Source: Oceanospirillaceae bacterium
GTDB lineage: Bacteria; Pseudomonadota; Gammaproteobacteria; Pseudomonadales; Balneatricaceae
DNA length: 64,000 nucleotides
Direction of reading: 5' to 3'
NCBI GenBank assembly: GCA_002686055.1
Contig: NYZU01000008.1
Location: 21,175-85,174, forward strand
The position numbers and the translations under genes are program-made. The first letter of the stretch is position 1, and each line of letters begins with the position of its first letter. Under the pieces are notes generated by a model. The model saw only the letters and a list, made by a program, of their open reading frames with translations, was not told the origin of the DNA and ran no database searches. This document shows positions 11,101 through 20,989 of this stretch, piece after piece.

Positions 11101-11561
11101 GTCTTAGTCGAACCATGCTCTATTTTTAAAGGGAATATAAAATGGTGATGGGGGATAGCACGCTGTTTTAAAGGTACAGACATATCGTTACGGATAGGCT
11201 GATAATTCCCATTGGCCAGCGGCTTGTAAAGTAGCAAATCACCAACACGTGGAACGGCTAGCTCTAAAAACCAAAATTCTATTGCGCTTTTGTTCGTAGT
11301 ACTAAAACGTACCCAAAAAATATCATTATCACGACTTAAATTAGCCTTTTCCCCTATGCCAGTATTAAATGCACCATCGGGTAAAGCGAGAATATCTGAA
11401 AAAGACATGGCTTGGGATGAATTCTCAGCGGAATCTACCAACCATTCGATCTTCGGTGCAACATAGTATTCGGAACTGGAATCACCAATAACGAGTTGGG
11501 TAGCAAAAACATACTCGCTAACAAGAAGCAAAAAAAAACTTAGCAAGTATTTTGTATTCAT
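8169..11561 (-). CDS. 7TMR-DISM sensor / degenerate histidine-kinase / receiver / LytTR DNA-binding fusion protein
   Basis: N-terminal signal peptide and extracellular DISM-like region (FWVRFSTTNKS...WFLELAVPRVGDLLLY), ~7 TM helices, HisKA/HATPase-like region with degenerate motifs, receiver (LLIVDDDDML...LILLDVMLPDISGFEYC...IIKPF), linker, C-terminal LytTR (YLLRIHRSYLVNPKFI...LPVSRKYAANIR). Confidence 0.88.
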   Translation of the reverse strand: MNTKYLLSFFLLLVSEYVFATQLVIGDSSSEYYVAPKIEWLVDSAENSSQAMSFSDILALPDGAFNTGIGEKANLSRDNDIFWVRFSTTNKSAIEFWFLELAVPRVGDLLLYKPLANGNYQPIRNDMSVPLKQRAIPHHHFIFPLKIEHGSTKTYYLRIANTNKKFPLPLYLREISTSVNKIKNDYHGLGLYYGALIIMFLFNLSVYLFLRQENYLYYVLFLSTLVFLPIPTNYLIFNYLWPSALGVPYATLFLAIGLVTFTAAQFSRSFVNLGNFAPKSDLILAGCFCLGPIYCLAPFTHSSFLPETSLMFRLGVFTLSFLGLVAFWFWLRRTYTYFQRSPKSLLCVIGLGAIWYLAVYLVPSQYFLHLYYGLILGYFITVITALLKGYQKNKRAAFYLLLGWSLFFLFVSLKLGVGIGWLNANVITDNSWMLGALIAIMVFALYLVDDFRAERLAKEEAQNLAIENLQQAHKIKDTVLSNTTIELRTPLSITMGLISQVIADNRLPSDHQRHLQLAFESAHKLDNLIDDIRDASHLQYGHLSLSLRPLNVNKVIEHILKAYKPIANAKGIALISQKVSSITTVLADENRLYQILYNLVGYAIKFTHTGEIVLRIEDLDHKDMVYVRITDKSIEPEQLGSMSAPVEEDQTANKIDLRDSYLGLSVTQQLVDLHNGTLSIDSIPGQGNCFILSLPRDWQYGSEVGLEAANKLSQLAMPDANAIKPLGLQQQPFDLLIVDDDDMLRYLIQMQLVNSGYHIRQAANVAEAAEQIHRRLPDLILLDVMLPDISGFEYCRKLRQQYSKTVLSVIFITGKHQSGDLTEGFDCGANDYIIKPFSREEILLRVNQHLQLLLANRRLQSLKVFATQITAITDKSELLKSAFAIGHQHSYAQASVLFHQGQAVHSYPDNPDWDLPGDDIDKLFTESSINESKNENYCQILVLNNLATSHALNIYKISRQASHLLLWRIEDLPDYTLLFWRKAELLEFDTTDFTYLQHIASQIKTHLNSQAQVLAKPNVIEAINTILQYKHILAYVTADAPYCRVHLDNGRTLPLLRIGIDNLNQYFGDKYLLRIHRSYLVNPKFIHSIERHQRDMKLKLVYGKNSALLPVSRKYAANIRNLGVKEVKIK

Positions 11562-12160
11562 ATTTTATTATTTATCATTATTTAGTTTCCGTAAGGTATA
11601 AATTACATAAAAAAGCTACACAAAACCAACTCAAATTATACTTTTTATCATAATAATGCAAATGTAAATCATACTCAATATGATCTTAATTTGCTATTAA
11701 CGTACTAATGAAGACTATTGAAAAATTTTAATTAAAAAATATTATTTATAAAAATCAATATATTAATAGTTATATAAGACCAATAAAAAAATATATCTTA
11801 CCCACCAGAACCAAACAGAACTAAAATTTTTTATAATTGAAAATATAAAGACCATTCAAACATAAATATATTAAGTCATAGATATTATATTTTTCATATA
11901 TATCATTATGTTAAGGGTTATAACATAACAAATTAGCAACATTGAGTTTGCTCAAGTGCCATTATTGTCCAAAATGTCAATTCATATTAGCGTTGGCAAC
12001 GTGTAGATGTAGATACCTTAGTTACGTGGTTACTTGCTAGCGCTGATATGAGGATCAGGGATGATCCACTTACCCATTTTTGCCCAGCATTCGTTGCCGA
12101 ATTTTATATACAGCGTTAGCAACACATTGAATAGATTTGCACGATAAGCATACTGGAAAC

Positions 12161-12201
12161 AAAAAAGGCGGTTCAACATATGCGTTGAAACCGCCTTTTT
12201 T
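12161..12201 (-). terminator. Rho-independent terminator (possibly bidirectional) downstream of tRNA-Ala
   Basis: AAAAAAGGCGGTTCAACatatgcGTTGAAACCGCCTTTTTT hairpin flanked by A/T runs. Confidence 0.8.
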
Positions 12202-12210
12202 ATACAAATT

Positions 12211-12286
12211 TGGTGGAGCCTAGCGGGATCGAACCGCTGACCTCAACACTGCCAGTGTTGCGCTCTCCCAGCTGAGCTAAGGCCCC
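12211..12286 (-). tRNA. tRNA-Ala (anticodon GGC)
   Basis: Reverse complement GGGGCCTTAGCTCAGCTGGGAGAGCGCAACACTGGCAGTGTTGAGGTCAGCGGTTCGATCCCGCTAGGCTCCACCA; 76 nt cloverleaf, loop CTGGCAG, encoded CCA. Confidence 0.96.
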
Positions 12287-12447
12287 ATATTCGGTGGGAT
12301 CAAATCACTAATAAACCTACTTGTGACCTGATGGAGGCGTATTATAGAGACCTGAGGCAGGATTGCAAGGGCTTTTGTTATAAAAAGAATTACTTTTTAA
12401 TCAACAACTTCCAGCCTATGTTAAAGCTCTCTAGACCTACCTACTTC

Positions 12448-13926
12448 CTAGAGAGTACGATATTCTTTGTCCCAACGTTTCGCTTCTTTCTTAGAAGGTG
12501 TTCCCATTAACTGTAAAGCATGGCGCAAGCGGGCACGGCTTAGATCTGGGCCTAAAATGACCATAGCGTCAAATACGGACACAGAATTAGCGTTACCTGT
12601 AATGGCGACAAATAATAATGCAAATAAGTCTTTAGGCTTTACTTCCATGCTTTGCGCCATACTTTTACAGATAGCGAAAATATCGTCTTTATCCCAGCTA
12701 CGCAAAGCCTCCAGGTGCCATAAAGTAAACTGCAAGGTTTTACGCAGTAGATCATTATCAACCTTGGAGTTAACTAAGTCATCAGAACTGATATCAGGCA
12801 TACCGGAAAGAAAGAAACCAGCAAGTGGGATAACATCACTAAATTTTTCCACTCTAGGCTTAATTAACGGCACAACAGGGGCTAAATAATCACTATTAAC
12901 GGCCCAGCTTTGCATTCGCTGCATAAATTCTGCGTCACTTATGTCTTCACGCAACCACATACCATTAAGCCAAGAGAGTTTCTCCTGATCAAAAATAGGC
13001 CCACCTAAAGACACACGCTGAATATCAAAATGTTCAAACATTTCCTGACGGGTAAATTTTTCTCGCTCATCAGGCATAGACCACCCCATCCGACCAAGGT
13101 AGTTCAGCATCGCCTCTGGCAAATAACCCATACGTTGGTAGTACAAAATACTGGTAGGATTTTTACGTTTGCTAAGCTTGCTCTTATCAGGGTTACGTAG
13201 TAATGGCAGATGGCATAGCTCAGGCATATCCCAGCCGAAATACTGATAAAGCAAGATATGTTTGGGAGCTGAGTTTATCCACTCTTCTCCCCTTAACACA
13301 TGAGTAATACCCATTAAGTGATCGTCAACCACATTGGCAAGATGATAAGTAGGCAAACCGTCGTTTTTCAGCAATACTTGCATATCCACTTGTGACCATT
13401 CGATCTCAATCTCACCACGCAGCATATCATTAAATTTGCAACTACCTTGGCTTGGGATTTTCATCCGAATAACATAAGGATCACCGGCCTCTAACCTTGC
13501 CTGCACTTCCTCTGTTGATAAGTCTAGGCCGCGGCCGTCATAACCTATTGGTAGCTTATTTTCTGTTTGATAGCGACGCAGCTCATCCAATTCTTCTGAG
13601 GTAGCAAAACAATAAAAAGCATGGCCATCACGCACCAACTGTTGCGCATAGTCTTGGTAAATGCTACCGCGTTCACTCTGCCGATAAGGACCGTATGGAC
13701 CACCAATATCTGGGCCCTCTGCCCATTCAATCCCCAACCAGCGTAGGGAATCCAAAATGGCTTGTTCCGACTCAGGAGTACTTCGTTGCTGATCCGTATC
13801 TTCTATACGCAGAATAAATTCACCACCATGCTGGCGGGCAAAAGCCAGATTAAATAAGGCAATGTAGGCAGTGCCTAAATGGGGGTCACCCGTGGGTGAT
13901 GGTGCAATACGAGTACGAACAGTCAT
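12448..13926 (-). CDS. gltX: Glutamate--tRNA ligase
   Basis: [26 protein letters not shown] (HIGH-like HLGT) and KLSKRKNP (KMSKS-like). ORF listed from 13959; start at 13926 fits the family. Confidence 0.96.
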   Translation of the reverse strand: MTVRTRIAPSPTGDPHLGTAYIALFNLAFARQHGGEFILRIEDTDQQRSTPESEQAILDSLRWLGIEWAEGPDIGGPYGPYRQSERGSIYQDYAQQLVRDGHAFYCFATSEELDELRRYQTENKLPIGYDGRGLDLSTEEVQARLEAGDPYVIRMKIPSQGSCKFNDMLRGEIEIEWSQVDMQVLLKNDGLPTYHLANVVDDHLMGITHVLRGEEWINSAPKHILLYQYFGWDMPELCHLPLLRNPDKSKLSKRKNPTSILYYQRMGYLPEAMLNYLGRMGWSMPDEREKFTRQEMFEHFDIQRVSLGGPIFDQEKLSWLNGMWLREDISDAEFMQRMQSWAVNSDYLAPVVPLIKPRVEKFSDVIPLAGFFLSGMPDISSDDLVNSKVDNDLLRKTLQFTLWHLEALRSWDKDDIFAICKSMAQSMEVKPKDLFALLFVAITGNANSVSVFDAMVILGPDLSRARLRHALQLMGTPSKKEAKRWDKEYRTL

Positions 13927-14010
13927 GGTAAGCTTTAAGCCAATTACGAAAAGCGGCATTATACCCCTTCGGGGTCAGGTGATAAAGCAACACTGGAACT
14001 GACAAACAAT

Positions 14011-14040
14011 AAAAAAGCCGCCTATAAAGGCGGCTTTGTT
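14011..14040 (-). terminator. Rho-independent terminator downstream of fhs
   Basis: AAAAAAGCCGCCtataaaGGCGGCTTTGTT hairpin. Confidence 0.75.
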
Positions 14041-14066
14041 GGATTTTTCAGGACTTCTTTCGTGGC

Positions 14067-15749
14067 CTAGAACAAACCCACAATATCACCATTATCATCA
14101 ATATCGATTACTTCTGCAGCTGGCTTTTTGGGCAAACCAGGCATCGTCATTACGTCACCAGCTAGAACCACAATAAAACCAGCACCAGCAGATAAACGTA
14201 CTTCACGTAGAGGCACATCAAAACCTTCAGGTCGGCCTTTTAAAGCTGGGTCAGTAGAAAAAGAATATTGCGTTTTCGCCATGCAAATGGGTAAATTACC
14301 GTAGCCATCTTTCTCTAATGCAACAATGCGATTGCGGAGCTTTTGATCAGCCATAATATCGTTAGCACCATAGATCTTTTGGCATACCGTTTTGATCTTA
14401 TCCCAGAGGGGCATATCTTCTTCATATAAGAAATTAAAATCAGGCTTATGGTTTTCAACCAAATCAACTACGGCTTCGGCTAACTCAGTAGCACCTGCAC
14501 CACCATGCTCCCAGTGCTCTGCTTCAATGACTTGCACACCGAGATATTCACATTTATCTTGCACCGTTTGCACTTCCATGGCCGTGTCAGTAACAAATTT
14601 ATTAATTGCCACTACCACAGGCAAACCAAACTGATGGATATTTTCTATATGTTTCTTTAGATTTTCTACACCAGCAGCTACCGCTGCTTGGTTTTCCTGA
14701 TTTACATCAGCTAAAGCAACACCACCGTGCAGCTTAAGTGCACGAATAGTCGCTACAATAACCACTGCATCGGGTGCAATACCCGCTTTCCGACATTTGA
14801 TATCGAGGAATTTCTCGGCACCTAAATCAGCACCAAAGCCGGCTTCAGTTACCGTGTAATCACTTAGCTTCATTGACAACTTGGTCGCCGACACAGAGTT
14901 ACAGCCATGGGCTATATTGGCAAACGGACCGCCATGCACAAATGCAGGGGTATGTTCCAAGGTTTGCACAAGATTTGGACTAAAGGCATCTTTCAACAGC
15001 ACGGTCATAGCACCATGTACATTTAGATCTGCAGCACTAACAGGGACTTGATCATAGGTATAACCAATAACAATGGCACCAAGTTTCTGTTTTAACTCTT
15101 GAAGGCTATTGGCCAGACAGAAAATCGCCATAACCTCAGAGGCAACAGTAATATCAAAGCCAGTTTCTCGGGGCACACCATGAGCTGGCCCACCTAAACC
15201 AATATTGACATTACGTAAGGCCCGGTCATTCATATCCATAACCCGCTTCCACTCAATGCGGCGTGGATCAAGTTTCAGGGCATTGCCCTGCTGTAGATGG
15301 TTATCAATAGCAGCAGATAACAAGTTATGAGCTAGACCAATAGCATGAAAGTCACCAGTAAAGTGAAGGTTAATATCTTCCATCGGAACAACTTGTGAAT
15401 AACCACCACCGGCAGCACCCCCTTTAATACCAAAACAAGGGCCCAAAGAAGGCTCTCGTAAGCACACAGTTGCTTGCTTACCAATACGATTTAGGGCATC
15501 TCCTAAACCAATAGTAGTGGTGGTTTTACCCTCACCTGCTGGAGTTGGGTTGATGGCTGTAACCAGAATTAATTTTCCGTTATCACGGTGTTGTACACTA
15601 TTGATAAATTCAGGGCTAATTTTAGCCTTAATTTTGCCGTACTGTTCAAGATCATCAGCGCTAATGTTTAGCTTTGCAGCGACTTCTACAATGGGGCGTT
15701 TTTCAGCAGCGCGGGCTATTTCTATATCGGAAAGATAAGTCTTAGACAT
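14067..15749 (-). CDS. fhs: Formate--tetrahydrofolate ligase
   Basis: [67 protein letters not shown]; start at 15749 (MSKTYLSD). Confidence 0.97.
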   Translation of the reverse strand: MSKTYLSDIEIARAAEKRPIVEVAAKLNISADDLEQYGKIKAKISPEFINSVQHRDNGKLILVTAINPTPAGEGKTTTTIGLGDALNRIGKQATVCLREPSLGPCFGIKGGAAGGGYSQVVPMEDINLHFTGDFHAIGLAHNLLSAAIDNHLQQGNALKLDPRRIEWKRVMDMNDRALRNVNIGLGGPAHGVPRETGFDITVASEVMAIFCLANSLQELKQKLGAIVIGYTYDQVPVSAADLNVHGAMTVLLKDAFSPNLVQTLEHTPAFVHGGPFANIAHGCNSVSATKLSMKLSDYTVTEAGFGADLGAEKFLDIKCRKAGIAPDAVVIVATIRALKLHGGVALADVNQENQAAVAAGVENLKKHIENIHQFGLPVVVAINKFVTDTAMEVQTVQDKCEYLGVQVIEAEHWEHGGAGATELAEAVVDLVENHKPDFNFLYEEDMPLWDKIKTVCQKIYGANDIMADQKLRNRIVALEKDGYGNLPICMAKTQYSFSTDPALKGRPEGFDVPLREVRLSAGAGFIVVLAGDVMTMPGLPKKPAAEVIDIDDNGDIVGLF

Positions 15750-16223
15750 AATCGTACCTTGTGAATTTGGAGTTTTACACGCTATTTGCAAAACAGCTTT
15801 ACAACTTAGCGTTATATTGGGGTCGCACTATACGCCTTTGCAACCACACTAGTTACTTAAAAACGACACCAGCTTAGCCTTCTTCGCTATTAAAATTTAA
15901 TACTCAAGAAACCTTAATCCATAACATTTCCTTTAGGAAAAGGGTTTCTTATAAGTCACTATTTATCCTATAAAATCAATAAAACAGCACACTAAAGCCT
16001 ATTCTAACAGACCATTCTTTAACCCGTAAGCGTCAATTTAATGGCGTTTGGTATCAAGTTGTAACTAAGCACCTTCAGGCATAGTTAGCTAAAAATAAAG
16101 TTGATTAATTACCGCATTGATTGTTTGCAGCTCATCTCAGTACGGATGCCTGAACCACTTTATATTAATTAGGATTACTAGTCTTAAAAGGATTCCACCA
16201 AGCATTAAATTAGCAGTGAGGTT

Positions 16224-17396
16224 ATGACTATGGAATTTAGCTTAAGTAATGAGCAACAAATGATTATAGATACCGTTAAAGCATTTGTTGAACAGGAGCT
16301 ATACCCACATGAAGCCGAAGTGGAAAAAGTGGGACAAATTAGCCCAGCATGCCATAAACGAATTAAGGCTAAAGCCATAGAGATGGGTCTCTATGCCGCC
16401 AATATGCCCGAAGAATATGGCGGTGCTGGCCTAGACACACTAACTTTAACCTTAATGGAAAGAGAACTTGGTCGGGCTAACTTTGCCCTACAATATATCG
16501 TTGCCCGCCCCTCTAATATTCTTCTTGCCTGCAAACATGAGCAAGTAACAAATTATCTGCTGCCAACCATCCGTGGAGAAAAGCTTGAATGTTTAGCCAT
16601 GACTGAACCCAATGCCGGCTCTGATGTGCGCTCCATGCAGTGCCGAGCCGAACGTGATGGCGACCATTATATTTTAAATGGCACCAAGCATTTTATTAGT
16701 CATGCCGATATCGCTGATTATGTGATCTTATTTGCTGCATCAGGAGTGGAGGAAACCAGCCGCGGACCAAAAAAGAAAATTACCAGTTTTCTGGTTGATA
16801 AAGGTACGCCAGGTTTTACTATTGAGCCGGGTTACAATAGTGTCTCCCACCGTGGTTATCACAACGCTATATTAAATTTTGATAACTGCCGAATTCATGA
16901 GTCCCAAATACTTGGCGAAGAACACAACGGCTTTGATGTTGCCAATAAGTGGTTAGGTGCAACCCGTCTATCCGTTGCCGCTATGTGTTTAGGACGTGCT
17001 GAACGGGCCCTAGAAATTGCTACTGAATGGGCAGCAACTCGAAAACAATTTGGTAAAGCTATCAGTCAATTTCAAGGTGTATCCTTTAAGCTAGCTGATA
17101 TGGCTACAGAGCTGAAAGCAGCTGAGCTACTAACCCTCCAAGCTGCATGGAAAGATACAAAAGATCAAATGACCGACGCTGATGCCGCCATGGCAAAGCT
17201 AAAATCATCAGAAATGCTGGCAATGGTCTCTGATGAAGCTATTCAAATTCTAGGTGGTATGGGGCTGATGGATGAATTGCCCCTAGAACGTATTTGGCGA
17301 GATCATAGAGTGGAGCGTATATGGGATGGCACGAGTGAAATACAACGTCATATTATTTCTCGGTCTATGTTACGACCATTAGAAAATCAGATCTAA
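16224..17396 (+). CDS. Acyl-CoA dehydrogenase
   Basis: LAMTEPNAGSDVRSMQCRAERDGDHYILNGTKHFIS and AIQILGGMGLMDELPLERIWRDHRVERIWDGTSEIQRHIISR signatures. Confidence 0.94.
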   Translation: MTMEFSLSNEQQMIIDTVKAFVEQELYPHEAEVEKVGQISPACHKRIKAKAIEMGLYAANMPEEYGGAGLDTLTLTLMERELGRANFALQYIVARPSNILLACKHEQVTNYLLPTIRGEKLECLAMTEPNAGSDVRSMQCRAERDGDHYILNGTKHFISHADIADYVILFAASGVEETSRGPKKKITSFLVDKGTPGFTIEPGYNSVSHRGYHNAILNFDNCRIHESQILGEEHNGFDVANKWLGATRLSVAAMCLGRAERALEIATEWAATRKQFGKAISQFQGVSFKLADMATELKAAELLTLQAAWKDTKDQMTDADAAMAKLKSSEMLAMVSDEAIQILGGMGLMDELPLERIWRDHRVERIWDGTSEIQRHIISRSMLRPLENQI

Positions 17397-17403
17397 CACG
17401 AGC

Positions 17404-19443
17404 ATGGATAAACTGCGTTTACAACGTTTAATGGCGCCCAAAAGTATTGCCGTATTTGGTGCCCAGGGAGCTGATTTCGCCGTTAGTGAAAGCCAGAAAA
17501 TGGGTTTTAAAGGGCCTATCTATGCTGTGCACCCTACTCGTGAGCAAATAGCCGGCCTAACTTGTTATCAGGATGTTAAAGAATTACCCACACCACCTGA
17601 CGCAGCTTATATAGCAGTCAATGCCGAAGCGAGTATTGATATCGTTGCTGCATTAAATGCCATAGGTGCTGGCGGAGCCGTACTATATGCCTCTGGATTT
17701 AGTGAAGTGGGTGAACTAGGCAGGCAACGGCAGCAGCGCTTACTGGCTGCGGCGGGGGAAATGCCTATCATTGGACCAAACTGCTATGGGGTGATAAACG
17801 CTCTTGATAAAGCCGTCCTTTGGCCTGACCAACATGGCCTTAGCCCCCTTGAAGAAGGTGTTGGGATTATTACCCAAAGTGGCAATGTTGGTCTTAATAT
17901 GACTATGCAACAGACGGGACTACCCATTGCCTATATGGTGACTTTGGGTAATCAAGCGCAATTGGATATAGCTGATATTATCAATACTATGCTTGACGAT
18001 CCCCGCATCAATGCCATTGGTTTACATATAGAGGGCATCAAGGATTTGCCTGCCTTTGACACCGCGGCACGGCGAGCCTTAGCCCAAAAAGTCCCGATTG
18101 TGGCCATTAAATCAGGCCGCACTGCTGCTGCAGCAAAAATCGCCTTATCTCATACCAGCTCGTTAACGGGCGCCGATAGCCTATTTGATGCCCTATTTGA
18201 ACGCTTGGGCATTGTTCGCGTAAATACCCTACCGGTTTTCTTAGAAACCCTAAAACTAGTCAGTCTAATGGGGCCTCTAACCAGCAACCGTATTGCCTCT
18301 ATGAGTTGCTCAGGTGGTGAGGCTGGCATGATGGCTGATTTAATTGCCAATACCGGATTAGAATTTGCCAGTCTAAGCGCAAGCCAGCAACAAGCTGTTA
18401 AAGCTACACTTAATGACTATGTGGAGATCTCTAACCCACTTGATTACCACACCTTTATCTGGGGTGATCGGCAAGCTATGACCAATACATTTGGTGCCAT
18501 GATGACAGCCAAATTTAGCGCTACAATATTGCTATTGGATTGGCCTAATTATCCGGGCGCCAATCCACAACAATGGGATGATGCTCTTTTAGCACTGGCA
18601 GATGCCGCCAAAGCAGGAAATCATAAAGCTATTGTTTTATCCTCTCTGGGCGAGTGTTTACCCTCCCATGCCATAGCCCTGTGTCAAGCACATGGTGTTA
18701 TTCCTATGATTGGATTAGATATTTGCTTACAGGCACTCGACGCTGCCTATGGGTTACAGCTAGCTTTTTCGCGCCCAATACCGGAACCCCTAGTTATAAG
18801 TCATCCTGCTGCAAGCAATACACCACAATTACTTAACGAATACAAAGCCAAGCAAGTACTTAAACCATTTGGTATTCCCTTGCCGCCAGGAGGCTTAGCT
18901 AATAACCTTGGGGAAGCCATCACAATTGCAGACAATATTGGCTACCCTGTGACGGTTAAAGCAGTGAGCGACCAGCTCACTCACAAAACAGAACAGCATG
19001 GGGTATATCTAAATATAACCACGCAACAGGAATTACAGTCGGCTGTGCAACAGTTGCAAAAATTGGCTGGCCAAGTTCTGGTTGAACGCATGGAAACAGG
19101 TGTGCTAGCTGAACTAATTATCGGCGTAAACCATGACCCTCTGTTTGGTAACTACCTGCTTGTTGGCGCTGGTGGGATACTGGTGGAGTTGCTTAAAGAT
19201 AGCCAACTATTATTACTGCCCTGCACTCCAGAGGATGTCCAGGCAGCACTGCAAAAGCTTGCCATGCAACCTTTACTAACAGGCTATAGAGGGCAAGATG
19301 CGGCTGATATAAAGACTATAGTAGAAACTATTATGGCTGTTCAAGGCTATATTGAACACCATCCTGTTAGAGAATTGGATATTAATCCATTGTTGGTAAA
19401 AGCCCATAGCTGTGTTGCTGTCGATGCATTGATTAGCCAATAA
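17404..19443 (+). CDS. ADP-forming acyl-CoA synthetase family protein (fused alpha-beta, acetate--CoA ligase-like)
   Basis: CoA-binding N-terminus (MAPKSIAVFGAQG), GPNCYGVIN, ALSHTSSLTGADSLFDALFERLG, ATP-grasp C-terminus (YKAKQVLKPFGIPLPPGGLANN...YPVTVKAVSDQLTHKTE...ELDINPLLV). Confidence 0.9.
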   Translation: MDKLRLQRLMAPKSIAVFGAQGADFAVSESQKMGFKGPIYAVHPTREQIAGLTCYQDVKELPTPPDAAYIAVNAEASIDIVAALNAIGAGGAVLYASGFSEVGELGRQRQQRLLAAAGEMPIIGPNCYGVINALDKAVLWPDQHGLSPLEEGVGIITQSGNVGLNMTMQQTGLPIAYMVTLGNQAQLDIADIINTMLDDPRINAIGLHIEGIKDLPAFDTAARRALAQKVPIVAIKSGRTAAAAKIALSHTSSLTGADSLFDALFERLGIVRVNTLPVFLETLKLVSLMGPLTSNRIASMSCSGGEAGMMADLIANTGLEFASLSASQQQAVKATLNDYVEISNPLDYHTFIWGDRQAMTNTFGAMMTAKFSATILLLDWPNYPGANPQQWDDALLALADAAKAGNHKAIVLSSLGECLPSHAIALCQAHGVIPMIGLDICLQALDAAYGLQLAFSRPIPEPLVISHPAASNTPQLLNEYKAKQVLKPFGIPLPPGGLANNLGEAITIADNIGYPVTVKAVSDQLTHKTEQHGVYLNITTQQELQSAVQQLQKLAGQVLVERMETGVLAELIIGVNHDPLFGNYLLVGAGGILVELLKDSQLLLLPCTPEDVQAALQKLAMQPLLTGYRGQDAADIKTIVETIMAVQGYIEHHPVRELDINPLLVKAHSCVAVDALISQ

Positions 19444-19514
19444 CATCTTGAATGCCAGCTGCATTATTAGCTACTATGCCAATATGCCAAGAAACAATAA
19501 TCATAAGACTAGGT

Positions 19515-20480
19515 ATGCCTATGGCTCAGAAAATTGGTTTTTTACTTTTACCACGCTTTTCTATGCTATCTCTAATGAGTGCCTTGGAGCCTTTGCGGGT
19601 AGCTAATAGGTATATTGACGACCACTATGAGTGGCAATTTATTGGTGCTAGTAATACAGCAGTAACGGCAAGTAACGGTATTCCAGTATCGGTTACAGCT
19701 ATGTCTGAAGTAAAAGACTTGGGTCGGTTATTTGTCTGTGCTAGCTATGCCCCACAAGCTGGCGTAACCTCTAGTATTACTCAGTGGCTTAAACATCGTG
19801 GCCGCACTGGCGCTCATATTGGCGCTTTGGAATCAGGATGTCATGCCTTGGCCGCTGCTGATTTGTTAAACAATCACAGTACTGCTTTACATTGGGAAAG
19901 TCAGGCCGCTTTTCACGAAACCTACCCTCACTTACAGTTATCTAATGATATCTTTAATGATGATGGTAAACGCTTTACTTGTGCTGGCGGCTCAGCATGT
20001 CTTGACCTAGTACTGCATCAGATTACCCAGGATCATAATCGTGATATAGCTGATCAGGTGGCTAGATGCCTGATTCATCAACGCCAAAGTGAAGTAGGAA
20101 CAGGACAAGATTCTCTGGTTATGCATACCCTGCAACAGAAGCGCCTAAGTCCCGTTATTGATGCCATGGCTGCAAATATTGAAGATCCCCTTGACGGGCC
20201 TGAACTAGCTGCCATACAAAAGGTGTCTGAACGTACCTTGCAACGCCAATTTAAACAAGCTTTTGGCATGCCACCCCGCTCTTGTTACCTACAAATGCGC
20301 CTACAAAGAGCCCGCCAATTGTTACACGAAAGTAATCTATCAGTAATGCAAGTTGGTATTGCCTGTGGTTTTGGTAGTAATGAAAACTTTTGTCGGCAAT
20401 ATAAAACTATGTATGGGCACCCACCCAGTCGAGATCGCAAGATGGATATTGGTATGGCTGCCTATAAGGCCATTGGTTAA
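19515..20480 (+). CDS. GlxA/CdhR-type AraC family transcriptional regulator (DJ-1/PfpI N-terminus)
   Basis: KIGFLLLPRFSMLSLMSALEPLRVANRY plus AraC HTH (VSERTLQRQFKQAFGMPPRSCYLQMRLQRARQLLHESNLSVMQVGIACGFGSNENFCRQYKTMYGHPPSRDR). ORF begins 19452; later starts at 19515/19521 are better. Confidence 0.91.
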   Translation: MPMAQKIGFLLLPRFSMLSLMSALEPLRVANRYIDDHYEWQFIGASNTAVTASNGIPVSVTAMSEVKDLGRLFVCASYAPQAGVTSSITQWLKHRGRTGAHIGALESGCHALAAADLLNNHSTALHWESQAAFHETYPHLQLSNDIFNDDGKRFTCAGGSACLDLVLHQITQDHNRDIADQVARCLIHQRQSEVGTGQDSLVMHTLQQKRLSPVIDAMAANIEDPLDGPELAAIQKVSERTLQRQFKQAFGMPPRSCYLQMRLQRARQLLHESNLSVMQVGIACGFGSNENFCRQYKTMYGHPPSRDRKMDIGMAAYKAIG

Positions 20481-20527
20481 CTACCAAACCGATCTCATAC
20501 CCTACTTATAAGATTAAGGACAACCTA

Positions 20528-20989
20528 ATGCGCACCCTAGAAACGACGATTATCAAAGACTGGATTGATTATAACGACCACCTCAATGAGGCTTATTACT
20601 TGGTTATTTTTAGTCAGGCTACAGATGCTTTACAACATCGTTTAGGCATGACTGTAGAAACCATTAAAGCAACAGGCTTCACTCTTTTTACCGTTGCTAC
20701 GCAACTGCGTTATCTACAAGAAATTGGCCTAGGGAAAAACGTCTATGTCACGACTCAGTTACTCGAGCATGACAGTAAACGTCTACGTATTTTTCATACA
20801 ATGTACAATGACCAGCATGAAGCCCTAGCCACGGCCGAAAAGTTGTTTTTAAGCTATCACTTAAAACAGAAAAAAGTAATTAATTTTAATGAGGATTTTC
20901 ATCACCAACTTGGACAATGGCAGGACCAGCAGGGAGAAATGCCCATACCCAGCAGTGCTGGGCAGGGAATTAGTTTAACTAAGCAATAA
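20528..20989 (+). CDS. Hotdog-fold thioesterase (betainyl-CoA thioesterase-like)
   Basis: IIKDWIDYNDHLNEAYYLVIFSQATDALQHRLGM: WxDxNxHxN hotdog motif; 153 aa. Confidence 0.82.
   Translation: MRTLETTIIKDWIDYNDHLNEAYYLVIFSQATDALQHRLGMTVETIKATGFTLFTVATQLRYLQEIGLGKNVYVTTQLLEHDSKRLRIFHTMYNDQHEALATAEKLFLSYHLKQKKVINFNEDFHHQLGQWQDQQGEMPIPSSAGQGISLTKQ

Noticed and set aside
12467-12889. 140-aa plus-strand ORF
   Set aside because: Shadow ORF opposite gltX.
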